Shown one piece after another: positions 55,105 to 63,476 of a stretch of DNA of 64,000 nucleotides. The translations under genes were made by a program, and so were the position numbers. Under the pieces are notes generated by a model that saw only the letters and a program-made list of their open reading frames with translations, did no database searches and was not told the origin of the DNA. Source of the DNA: UBA6770 sp965660875 (GTDB lineage Bacteria; Bacteroidota; Bacteroidia; Flavobacteriales_G; Salibacteraceae); the NCBI GenBank assembly GCA_965660875.1, contig CBFIBQ010000017.1, forward strand, positions 6,373-70,372. Reading direction: 5' to 3'. The stretch's first letter is position 1. Every line of letters starts with the position of its first letter.

Positions 55105-56555
55105 CGAATAAGACTGTTAAAGTCTGGAATGACACATATTCCTTTAAAACACTCACGTGCTATTCTATGCTTAAAGTACATATCAAAAGTAGCTGTACAA
55201 TCGTCTAATGCATTCATTTCAAAATAATTTGAAAGTAAATTGTAGTCATTTTCATCTCTCAAATATCCGCACATTACGTCGTTTAACTTCACATTAATGA
55301 TCCAGTTACCGTAGAAGTACCCTGTCCTACATTCCCCTTTTAAATAAGGAGCGCCATCGGCATAAAAACTCTCAAATGTTTGCACCAAGCTATCGTTGGA
55401 GAACATACACTGAGAGTGCATCTTGCCACTTTTATAATAAAACTTTGACGGCCCATTTAAAAAACCTTGCTCGTAAACTTGTTCAGTAATAAGCTTACCT
55501 CCGCTATCATAAGTCTTTACTGTATCCACCTTTCTTCCGTTAAACAATACTCCTTCCTCCTTCTTCCTTCCATTGTCATGGAATAAGGTATAAATCCCAT
55601 TTGCACTGTCATTACTGTAGGTAAAAACACCTCGTAAGTTCTTGTTGTAGTCAAAAATTTCCCATTCACCTGTTCGTTGCTTCTTGTTGTTTACCATTCC
55701 CTTTATCCGACCTGCTTTTACTTTGTTTTTCTTCCATTTTTTGCGAATGGTCTTGTCAAGTCGGTAGGCTCTAAACCTGTTATCCAGAACGTCCTTCCAA
55801 AAATAGGCATCGACTTGTGTAGAAAACTTTTGCAGTTTCTTTTGATCCTCGTAGGTAGAATAATTCACTTTGTAAAAGTCTCTGGTGAATGTGGGTAAAC
55901 TCAAATACTCGATCACATTCCCAATACCCTCAATATTTTTAGGCTGAATACGTCCCATATTATCAAACTTCATATAACTAAAATCTACCCACAACACCAC
56001 CGTTTCGTTCTTGGATTTCTGAGGAATGAAGCCAATGTCCGTTATTCGATTCACCATTCTGCCGCTTGGGTTGTGATAGTACCACTGCTCGCGCAGTATC
56101 ACTTTTTTTGAGTTTTTTAAATCGAAAGAATCTATTCGATTCTTGGCATCCGGCTTACCAATTAACGTATACCGTTCAGGCCCCTCAAAGTAGGCAGCAT
56201 ACTTGTCGGTAAGGTAAAAAATCAATTCAGGAAAGCTAATAATTTGATCTTTGTCGAATTCCAGCAGATAGTAGGGCTGGTTCACCTCTTTATCAAAGTC
56301 AATATAAGCATAGGTTTCCTTATAAAAAGCCCCAATGCTGTGAAACATGGGATGATCAACTGAAATAATATTATCTACGTAATCATCGTCTAACCCATAT
56401 TTTAAAGATTCTCCTAACTGCTGATTATTAAAGGATTGGATATTTCTGTTGAAATAAGACCAAGTATAGTCCGTCATATGTTCTTTGTATTCTTGACCTA
56501 ACATGGAATTAGAAATCAGGTAGAGAAGACAAATTAAAGTTGTGCTTAATTTCAT
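55101..56555 (-). CDS. Exported MORN-repeat protein
   Basis: The 484-residue protein (ATG at 56555) has a signal peptide ('LICLLYLISNSMLGQ'). Its N-terminal half is of unknown family. Residues ~290-440 contain tandem MORN_2-type repeats such as 'GIYTLFHDNGRKKEEG', 'GKLITEQVYEQGFLNGPSKF' and 'GAPYLKGECRTGYFYGNW'. These resemble YwqK-like proteins, whose role is unclear. An N-terminal extension of 20 residues would reach into the divergent acpH promoter and is rejected. Its stop overlaps the convergent TIGR02757 stop. Confidence 0.83.
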   Translation of the reverse strand: MKLSTTLICLLYLISNSMLGQEYKEHMTDYTWSYFNRNIQSFNNQQLGESLKYGLDDDYVDNIISVDHPMFHSIGAFYKETYAYIDFDKEVNQPYYLLEFDKDQIISFPELIFYLTDKYAAYFEGPERYTLIGKPDAKNRIDSFDLKNSKKVILREQWYYHNPSGRMVNRITDIGFIPQKSKNETVVLWVDFSYMKFDNMGRIQPKNIEGIGNVIEYLSLPTFTRDFYKVNYSTYEDQKKLQKFSTQVDAYFWKDVLDNRFRAYRLDKTIRKKWKKNKVKAGRIKGMVNNKKQRTGEWEIFDYNKNLRGVFTYSNDSANGIYTLFHDNGRKKEEGVLFNGRKVDTVKTYDSGGKLITEQVYEQGFLNGPSKFYYKSGKMHSQCMFSNDSLVQTFESFYADGAPYLKGECRTGYFYGNWIINVKLNDVMCGYLRDENDYNLLSNYFEMNALDDCTATFDMYFKHRIARECFKGICVIPDFNSLIR

Positions 56556-56602
56556 AGATGCAAATAAAACATCTAAACGAATACAATAAATAAACCAAGG
56601 AT

Positions 56603-56610
56603 TAATTTTG
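56603..56610 (+). promoter_or_regulatory. -7 box (TAATTTTG) adjoining a start codon
   Basis: Exact TAnnTTTG four bases before the ATG at 56615. No clear -33 TTG is seen. Confidence 0.45.
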
Positions 56611-56614
56611 TACA

Positions 56615-57193
56615 ATGAACCACCTTGCGCATATTTATTTATCTGGAAAAAATGAAGGCTTAATAATAGGAAACTATATTGCCGACCACATTCGTGGAAA
56701 TCAATTGGGACATTTGCCAGAAGAGATACAAAGTGGAGTTAGACTGCACCGGACAATAGATACTTACACCGATAAGCACCAAATTTTTAGAGCTACTACA
56801 AAATTGATAATGCCTAGCCTTCGAAAATTTTCTGGAGTGGCTGTTGATATTTATTTCGATTACTTCCTAGCCAACAAATGGAAACATTACCACGAAGAAG
56901 ATCTTGAGACTTTTGCGTTGAACACCTATAGCTTAATAGAATCGAACTGGACGCACATACCTGAAAGGGGCAAACGGTTTTTTACCTATATGATTGAGCA
57001 CAACCTGTTATTGAATTATGGTGATTTAGAGACACTTAACAGGGTGTTTATGGGAATAGATTCGAGAACAAAATTTGATACCAACTTAACTGATGCAGTT
57101 ACTGTACTGAGCAAACATCACGACGAAATTGAAACAAACTTTGAAGAATTCTTTCTCGATTTAATGCAATTTGTAAAGGAACAACATGAGTAA
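56615..57193 (+). CDS. acpH: ACP phosphodiesterase family protein
   Basis: The 192-residue protein begins 'MNHLAHIYLSG' and has 'IGNYIADHIRG' and 'GVRLHRTIDTYTDKH', conserved in AcpH. AcpH removes the 4'-phosphopantetheine group from acyl carrier protein using a metal-dependent, HD-like helical site. Length is normal. It overlaps mnmD by 8 bases. Confidence 0.92.
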   Translation: MNHLAHIYLSGKNEGLIIGNYIADHIRGNQLGHLPEEIQSGVRLHRTIDTYTDKHQIFRATTKLIMPSLRKFSGVAVDIYFDYFLANKWKHYHEEDLETFALNTYSLIESNWTHIPERGKRFFTYMIEHNLLLNYGDLETLNRVFMGIDSRTKFDTNLTDAVTVLSKHHDEIETNFEEFFLDLMQFVKEQHE

Positions 57194-57860
57194 ACTTGAG
57201 CATTTTATTACCAAGGATGGAAGCTCTTCTTTTTATCATCCCCAACTAGACGAGACCTATCATTCGAGGCATGGAGCCATCCAAGAATCCCAACATGTAT
57301 TCATAAAATCTGGACTTGAATATTACCTGCAAAAACAAACAAAAAGTAGCATCTCCGTTTTTGAATTGGGATTCGGAACGGGCTTGAATGCATTATTGGC
57401 TGCATTGTGGTCAAATGAGCATGACCTAAACATATATTATGAAAGCATAGAAAAAACAGTATTGTCGCTGGATCAATCACAAAAATGCAATTACTCAGAG
57501 CAAATCTCCAACCAAACCGTGCAAGATGTATTTACCCAAATACATAAGTGCAATTGGAATCAAGAACAAGCCATTCTACCTACCTTTAAAATCAAAAAAA
57601 TTGAAGGAGCTGTAGGAGATTATGCCCCAAAAAAGTCATTTGATTTGGTATTCTTTGATGCTTTTGGGCCAAGGGTACAGCCTGAATTATGGGAAGTCGA
57701 CAATCTCCAAAAAATGTACGATATATTAGACAATCAAGGTGTTTTTGTGACGTATTGTGCCAAAGGTAGTGTTCGTAGAACATTGATTAACATTGGTTTT
57801 ACCGTTGAACGGATTCCAGGTCCTCCGGGCAAAAGGGAAATGTTACGCGCTATTAAATAA
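57186..57860 (+). CDS. mnmD: tRNA 5-methylaminomethyl-2-thiouridine methyltransferase
   Basis: The 224-residue protein matches the MnmC N-terminal methyltransferase domain as a stand-alone MnmD. It has the SAM-binding 'SVFELGFGTGLNALLAALW', the catalytic-region 'FDLVFFDAFGPRVQPELW' and the end 'ERIPGPPGKREMLRA'. It completes mnm5s2U at the tRNA wobble base. The oxidase half of MnmC is absent, as is usual for MnmD. The stop adjoins the convergent vWA gene. Confidence 0.93.
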   Translation: MSKLEHFITKDGSSSFYHPQLDETYHSRHGAIQESQHVFIKSGLEYYLQKQTKSSISVFELGFGTGLNALLAALWSNEHDLNIYYESIEKTVLSLDQSQKCNYSEQISNQTVQDVFTQIHKCNWNQEQAILPTFKIKKIEGAVGDYAPKKSFDLVFFDAFGPRVQPELWEVDNLQKMYDILDNQGVFVTYCAKGSVRRTLINIGFTVERIPGPPGKREMLRAIK

Positions 57861-59948
57861 TTACAAATAACCGGATCTTTTTCTGAAAAACCATTCCAAT
57901 CCAAAGAGTAAAACGATAAGAGCGAACAACCACCTTACATCAATCAAATCCCTAAAGTTTGTGTGTTCGTATAGCGTGGAACTAAACTCACTTTTTTCCA
58001 AATTAGAGAACCAGAGAGAGAAGCTTTCTTTTGAGTAAAACTTTCCACCCGTTCTGTTCGCTATTTTAAATAGCGTTTGATAGTCTGCTTCTAATTTAAT
58101 GCGCTCTATGTTGCGGCGCGTTACGGTAAATTGCCCCTTCTTTTTTAACGTCTCCCCTCCTATTTCTGTCTCAGCTGCATAAGCATATAGTCCCGGTTGC
58201 AGTTTACCCAAATTCAACTCATACCCAATATCGTTTCTCGAAAAACTGTAGTCATAGCTCAAACTGTCTTTATAGTTCAATTTCAACCTCAATTCCGGGT
58301 CATTTATTGATTCGTACAAATCGTTATACACCTCTGCCTGAATTACAGCATCTTCTGAACTGGAGTAATTCGATTTCGTTTTTACTTTCAATCTGCTCTT
58401 GTCTTTTTTAACCGTCAAAAAGCTCATACTGCTTGATATTAGGTTATCAAAAAACTGCTGATTTTGAAATTTCCTATGCTCTTCTAATGGCCAACGCCAA
58501 AACCCCGATCCAAATACAAATATTACAGGCTTTCCGTTAAATTCGGAAAATGTCCAAAGCGGCAGTTCGGAAGCAACTGCACCTATTTTTTGAAACAAAT
58601 ATGTACTGGACTTTCCCTTTACCGAAAACTCTCCGAACGGCGCAGATAAAGGAGCAAGTTCACGTAAAACCAATGCTGAATTTTCAGGGGTGGTAAAACG
58701 AGAAAAATTATCGTTCAATACTCCTGATACAGAATTGAACATGCCTGCGCTTCTACCTTTTTGCGTCAACTCCTTGCTCAACCTTGTGATTTGATCAACG
58801 TTAGTATTAGTTCCCAAAATATACATTGTAGGAAGGTTTGTTTCAAAGAGCGCTTTTAAGAGTTTTGGAGGTATAGTGTTCTTGATGCCTGGAATTTGAT
58901 ACAACACCAAGCCGTTGTACTCCAACATCAGTTTTGAAATTAATTCTAAACTAATCTCGCCACTCGAGAACAAATCGACACTGATGTTTTCATTTTTGGA
59001 AATGACCTTTTTAATGGCTCCAATATCTGGTTGAAGCGTTTGATAAACGATAGCTATTTTCTCTTGCTCATCAAGCACTTCGACAGAAAAGGTTTGCTTA
59101 TTGTTATCTAAATTGCTTTCCCCTTTTATAGGCAATAACTCAGCAGAAATCAACTGAATTCCAGTCTTTTCATATTCCAATTGAAAGTTGATCGTTTGAA
59201 AATCATTTTCTGCTGTATACTTTATAGGCATAGTGAGTTGTTTGCCACCTGATGTGGTCAGCAACAGTTCTGTTGATTTGCCCTTGAGGGACTTAGAGTT
59301 TATGTTGACTACTACCGGAAACTTATTCCCTTTATATACCAATCGGTTGTAACGCACTTCAGCTATGCTTTGGTCCGGCCTTTTGACCGTATCACCGAAG
59401 GCAATAACATCAATAGCCACTTGATTTTTAATAGGAGCGTATTGCGGATCTAGTCCGTTATTAAAAATACCATCAGAAATTACGGTGTGTCCAGCTAGGT
59501 TTTGGTACCCAAAATTATCATCAACATACTGCAAATATTCTGAAATGTTTGTAGACTCGCCAGCAAATGAGAGCGTATCGTAATTTGAAATTTCTGAACC
59601 GAAAGTGAGTATTTTTAAGTCTATGTCACCTCTATTACCAACAGTTTCTATAATAGAGTCCATTGCATTTTGAACTTCAAGACTATCGGAATTTGATACC
59701 ATTGATTTGGACTGATCTATACCCAGTATATAGATGGGTTTCTCTTCCTCCGTATCTTGATACGTGATAACCGGATTTAGTAAGAACAACCCAGTAAGAA
59801 ATAAGCCCATGAATCGGAGTGCTGCCAGTATTGGTTTTATTTTTTGGGAATATGCATCTGGGCGAAAAAAATACAATGCCCAAGTAAGCACACCGCTTAA
59901 TAAAACTAATGGTATCAACCAATTGATATTACTTCCAAACTCAATCAT
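57861..59948 (-). CDS. Membrane-anchored vWA-like protein
   Basis: The 695-residue protein has two N-terminal helices ('WLIPLVLLSGVLTWALYFF', 'FMGLFLTGLFLLNPVI'), a von Willebrand A-like domain opening 'YILGIDQSKSM' (MIDAS DxSxS form) to ~190, a long beta-rich region, and one C-terminal helix ('VRWLFALIVLLFGLEWFF'). The type is widespread in Bacteroidota. Similar proteins lie near BatA/MoxR genes, but none is here. Function unknown. Confidence 0.82.
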   Translation of the reverse strand: MIEFGSNINWLIPLVLLSGVLTWALYFFRPDAYSQKIKPILAALRFMGLFLTGLFLLNPVITYQDTEEEKPIYILGIDQSKSMVSNSDSLEVQNAMDSIIETVGNRGDIDLKILTFGSEISNYDTLSFAGESTNISEYLQYVDDNFGYQNLAGHTVISDGIFNNGLDPQYAPIKNQVAIDVIAFGDTVKRPDQSIAEVRYNRLVYKGNKFPVVVNINSKSLKGKSTELLLTTSGGKQLTMPIKYTAENDFQTINFQLEYEKTGIQLISAELLPIKGESNLDNNKQTFSVEVLDEQEKIAIVYQTLQPDIGAIKKVISKNENISVDLFSSGEISLELISKLMLEYNGLVLYQIPGIKNTIPPKLLKALFETNLPTMYILGTNTNVDQITRLSKELTQKGRSAGMFNSVSGVLNDNFSRFTTPENSALVLRELAPLSAPFGEFSVKGKSSTYLFQKIGAVASELPLWTFSEFNGKPVIFVFGSGFWRWPLEEHRKFQNQQFFDNLISSSMSFLTVKKDKSRLKVKTKSNYSSSEDAVIQAEVYNDLYESINDPELRLKLNYKDSLSYDYSFSRNDIGYELNLGKLQPGLYAYAAETEIGGETLKKKGQFTVTRRNIERIKLEADYQTLFKIANRTGGKFYSKESFSLWFSNLEKSEFSSTLYEHTNFRDLIDVRWLFALIVLLFGLEWFFRKRSGYL

Positions 59949-59972
59949 AAAAAAAGCCCTCTATAAGGGCTT
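59949..59972 (-). terminator. Intrinsic terminator between fabG and the vWA gene
   Basis: On the minus strand AAGCCCT-TATAG-AGGGCTT is followed by T's that run straight into the ATG of the vWA gene. Confidence 0.8.
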
Positions 59973-60017
59973 CCAAATTTGCATAAATATTAGTTCTAAA
60001 AATAGAACTCTTATGTT

Positions 60018-60770
60018 TTAAGACGTTAACATGCCTCCATCTACATTCAGGGTTTGACCGGTAATGTAACCCGACATATCCGAAGCTAAGAAAAGCGCCA
60101 AGTTGGCTACATCTTCTGGGGTTCCTCCACGTTTTAATGGTATGGCATCCCTCCATTGTTGTACCGTTTCTTCGGGAAGTTTTCCCGTCATTTCTGTTTC
60201 AATAAATCCAGGGGCAATGGCATTGCAACGAATATTCCTAGAACCCAATTCTAAAGCAATTGATCGCGTAAAGCCTAGTATACCTGCTTTTGAAGCTGAG
60301 TAATTTGATTGTCCTGCATTACCCTTAACACCAACAACTGAGCTTAGGTTTACGATAGATCCTGACCGCTGCTTAAGCATGGTACGTTGCACTGCTTTTG
60401 TCATATTAAAGACAGATTTCATGTTAATGTTGACAACATTATCCCACATTTCCTCGGTCATTCTCATGAGTAAATTGTCTTGAGTGATGCCAGCATTGTT
60501 TATGACAATATCAATTCGGCCACCAAAATCTTTTAACACATCGCTTATAAGTTGCTCTGCAGAGTCAAATTTAGACGCATCCGACTTATACCCTTTGGCC
60601 TCTACTCCAAATGCACTCAGTTCATTCTCCAATGCTTTTGCTTTTTCTTCGGACGACAAATAAGTAAAAGCAACGTTGCAACCAGACTGAGCAAATTTTT
60701 CAGCAATACCTCTTCCTATACCTCTTGAAGCGCCAGTAATTATGGCTACTTTCCCTTCCAACATTTTCAT
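60018..60770 (-). CDS. fabG: 3-oxoacyl-ACP reductase
   Basis: The 250-residue SDR enzyme reduces 3-oxoacyl-ACP with NADPH in fatty acid elongation. It has 'IITGASRGIGRGIA', 'VINNAGITQDN', the catalytic 'SNYSASKAG' and the FabG-like end 'GYITGQTLNVDGGM'. ATGs at 60770 and 60764 are both possible starts. It lies 14 bases after the OmpA/PD40 gene on the same strand and is followed by a terminator. Confidence 0.94.
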   Translation of the reverse strand: MKMLEGKVAIITGASRGIGRGIAEKFAQSGCNVAFTYLSSEEKAKALENELSAFGVEAKGYKSDASKFDSAEQLISDVLKDFGGRIDIVINNAGITQDNLLMRMTEEMWDNVVNINMKSVFNMTKAVQRTMLKQRSGSIVNLSSVVGVKGNAGQSNYSASKAGILGFTRSIALELGSRNIRCNAIAPGFIETEMTGKLPEETVQQWRDAIPLKRGGTPEDVANLALFLASDMSGYITGQTLNVDGGMLTS

Positions 60771-60784
60771 TTTCGTTTACTATT

Positions 60785-62848
60785 TTAAAATACTACAATA
60801 TTGACTCGTCTGTTCAATATGAGCTTTTTGGGATCCGATTTAACCTCCGCTAAACTAAATCTTGGAGTAGACTCCCCAAAATACTCTTTACGAATATCTT
60901 GCTTCAAGCCTTTACTTCTCAAGTATGCTTCGACAGAATCCACTCTTTTTCCCGATAACTCTAAATTATAGCGTTCGGAGCCCACGTGATCCGCGTGACC
61001 ACTCAAATATATTTTAGCATCGGGTTTATCTTGTATGTAGGTAAAAAACTTTTCGAGTTTTCCTCTGCTGTATTCGGTAACCAATTTTGAGTTTGTTCCA
61101 AAGTAAATAGTTTGCTCATATTTCGCTTCGAAAGGTCCGCTTTTTGAGTCTCCGTCTTTTCCTTCAGCATCCAACTTATCTTTACCTGGGTAATTAGCAG
61201 TCAATCGACTTTCTTCAATATCATTTGCAATCAAATAATTGTATGCTTTAAGCGCTCTTTTTCTTGCCATATCTGGAGACTCTCCGGCCAACACATTGCC
61301 GTATATTTCTGCTTTTACAGAATTATTTTCTTTCATCAACGCAATTTTCTCGTCCAATTCGGCCATGTAATTCGAATCTAAACCGCCATTTGTTGCCAAT
61401 TGAATGCTGTCAATAATGATAACAGATGAAACTTTCTTTCCCAAGTTAGACAGCATATCGTCGTCAATTTCTTTTTCTGTGCCTTCGGTTATCATATAGA
61501 TATCGAATGCTCCGTATCCACCTTGTCTGTTTGAAGCAATGAATGCGTGAGAACCATCATGACCATTCAAGTAGTTAATTTCGTCATAAGGGCTATTGAT
61601 TGGAATTTGCAAGTTTTCTGGTGTACTCCACTTCCCGTCTCGCTCATAAGACACAAAAATATCGTAGCCACCCATCGAGTTATGCCCTTTTGAGCTGAAA
61701 TACAATGTAGTGTCGTCTAACAAAAAAGGCGAATCCTCGTCAAGTTCAGTGTTCAGTGCAGGACCTAAATTTTTAAGCTCTCCCCATTCATCTTCAGCTA
61801 TATTTTCACTCACGTAAAGATCCCTACCACCAATACAGTCAAATCGGGTAGCACTTAAAATCATTCTAGAACCGTCAGGTGTAATCGTTGCACTGGTCAC
61901 TTGAGAACCTGCTCGGTTAAAGTCTTCACTAAATTTTGCCGGTTGAACCCAAGTTGAGCCATTGTAATTTATATGCTCAATATGATTGTCTTTGTAAAGG
62001 TACAAGTCCTTTTCGCTTTTTGAAATAGAAACGGTTGCATCGTGCTTTTCTGAATTTCTTACCACATTATCGAAAACATCTACATTGTTTATGTTCTGAA
62101 CCTCTGTAAATATTCCGTACTTATGGTTCGCTACATATATGTCTTCAAAATATTCACCATCCGTGTACAATTGACCTCCGGTAGAACCATCTCTTCTTGA
62201 AGTGAACAAAAGTTTGGTACCGTTTTCCATAATAATTGGTCCATATTCAGAAAATGCAGAATTGACTTCTTCTCCTAAATTCTCAATTTTCACGAAACGA
62301 TCATCATCGAGATAGTATTTCTGAATATTAGCTTCTACCTTTTCCACACTTTCCAGCACATCCTCACTTTGCTCCATCAAGTCTTTACCATCTTCACACT
62401 GCTGAATATAGGCTTCCACTTCTTTTTGCCTTAGTTTACCTTGCTTACCCGGAGGCAGGGCCTCAGCCATGTAGGTTGAATATGATGCCGTAGCGAATAA
62501 AAAGTTGTGTTCCAAATGATACACTCGACCCATATAATAAAACAATTCAGGCATATCTTCTCTGTTGCCATCGCGCTCCGCTTTTTCCAAATATTTTTTT
62601 GCAGCTAACTTGTTGAATGATCCTTCGTATATGGTCATTCCCAACTCAAAGTTTACTCTCGCATCATTGGTATCGTCCGCATGCAGCAACGAATACAATT
62701 CAAAAGCATCTGTATACTCCTCCATCTGAAAATAAGCGCGTGCTTGTTTCAGAACTTTCTTTCGTTCGTCTTCAGATAATTTCTCCTGGGCAAACAGGTT
62801 ATTTCCCAACAGGAAAAGAACTATCAATACTACATTTCTCAATTTCAC
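60785..62848 (-). CDS. OmpA-family protein with TPR and PD40 propeller
   Basis: The 687-residue envelope protein (GTG at 62848, signal peptide 'VLIVLFLLGNNLFAQ') has TPR-like repeats at ~20-150, a WD40-like (PD40) propeller at ~200-470 ('GSRMILSATRF', 'TTLYFSSKGHNSMGGYDIFV', 'AFIASNRQGGYGAFDIYMI') and an OmpA-C peptidoglycan-binding domain ('SGHADHVGSERYNLELSGKR'). This architecture is typical of Bacteroidota and recalls T9SS/gliding proteins such as PorE. No carboxypeptidase-regulatory domain was seen, so that identity is not claimed. Confidence 0.88.
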   Translation of the reverse strand: MKLRNVVLIVLFLLGNNLFAQEKLSEDERKKVLKQARAYFQMEEYTDAFELYSLLHADDTNDARVNFELGMTIYEGSFNKLAAKKYLEKAERDGNREDMPELFYYMGRVYHLEHNFLFATASYSTYMAEALPPGKQGKLRQKEVEAYIQQCEDGKDLMEQSEDVLESVEKVEANIQKYYLDDDRFVKIENLGEEVNSAFSEYGPIIMENGTKLLFTSRRDGSTGGQLYTDGEYFEDIYVANHKYGIFTEVQNINNVDVFDNVVRNSEKHDATVSISKSEKDLYLYKDNHIEHINYNGSTWVQPAKFSEDFNRAGSQVTSATITPDGSRMILSATRFDCIGGRDLYVSENIAEDEWGELKNLGPALNTELDEDSPFLLDDTTLYFSSKGHNSMGGYDIFVSYERDGKWSTPENLQIPINSPYDEINYLNGHDGSHAFIASNRQGGYGAFDIYMITEGTEKEIDDDMLSNLGKKVSSVIIIDSIQLATNGGLDSNYMAELDEKIALMKENNSVKAEIYGNVLAGESPDMARKRALKAYNYLIANDIEESRLTANYPGKDKLDAEGKDGDSKSGPFEAKYEQTIYFGTNSKLVTEYSRGKLEKFFTYIQDKPDAKIYLSGHADHVGSERYNLELSGKRVDSVEAYLRSKGLKQDIRKEYFGESTPRFSLAEVKSDPKKLILNRRVNIVVF

Positions 62849-62866
62849 TTTCTTAATTGTTTGTAA

Positions 62867-62874
62867 CAAAAATA
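62867..62874 (-). promoter_or_regulatory. Candidate -7 promoter box (TATTTTTG)
   Basis: Exact TAnnTTTG on the minus strand, 18 bases before the GTG at 62848. It covers an in-frame TTG at 62869, which supports the GTG as the true start. Confidence 0.45.
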
Positions 62875-62951
62875 ATCAAGCCAATGAAGCAGCGAAGGAA
62901 AACGTCAATTAACTGCACCCAAATTGGATGTATGTAAACCATATTCTGTCT

Positions 62952-63359
62952 CTAATCAAGGAATTTAGCAGCATGTGCTGGCTTAGGAACCATACAACTA
63001 TTATTTTTACCATACAAAGAATACCGGTTTTTCGCTACTATATCGTAGACCCAGTCAGTCAATACAGTCGGTAGCAAACTAAAGATTAAAAGGACCTTCA
63101 ATGTACCTCCCAATTGCTCAATTATCTTAAACACGGCATTAGACTTCATGTACACCTTGTTGTTTTGAAAAAAAAACACTGAGTCCACCTGCTCTAACTG
63201 CATATGATCTTGCTTTAAAAGACCAGCAGTTTGCGAAGATAAAGTGGCAAATTTTAAGTTGTTTTTCCGATCGAATTTGAGCAAAAACTGCACCCACCCG
63301 TTGCATAATTTGCAAACCCCGTCAAAAAAAACTACGTTCTCTGGTATCGGCTTAGACAT
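62952..63359 (-). CDS. DCC-family (DUF393) thiol-disulfide oxidoreductase-like protein
   Basis: The 135-residue protein (ATG at 63359) begins 'MSKPIPENVVFFDGVCKLCN' with the DxxCxxC motif that names the family, and has a central hydrophobic segment ('LKVLLIFSLLPTVLTDWVY'). A role in thiol redox chemistry is inferred from the thioredoxin-like fold. The gene is divergent from rpsP. Confidence 0.9.
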   Translation of the reverse strand: MSKPIPENVVFFDGVCKLCNGWVQFLLKFDRKNNLKFATLSSQTAGLLKQDHMQLEQVDSVFFFQNNKVYMKSNAVFKIIEQLGGTLKVLLIFSLLPTVLTDWVYDIVAKNRYSLYGKNNSCMVPKPAHAAKFLD

Positions 63360-63365
63360 TATAGG

Positions 63366-63373
63366 CAAAATTA
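63366..63373 (-). promoter_or_regulatory. -7 box (TAATTTTG) adjoining a start codon
   Basis: Exact TAnnTTTG on the minus strand, six bases before the ATG at 63359. It covers an in-frame TTG, ruling out the longer protein. Confidence 0.45.
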
Positions 63374-63476
63374 GACTTCAAATAAATAGCTTTTACGCAG
63401 CACAGTTCTAAAAATTAATAAGATATTTGCCGCCCGAAATTATTAACCGCGGTTTCGCACCGCAAAATGTAACATT

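Noticed and set aside
62952..63368. TTG start of the DCC protein at 63368
   Set aside because: The TTG lies inside the TAATTTTG -7 box, so the ATG at 63359 is preferred.
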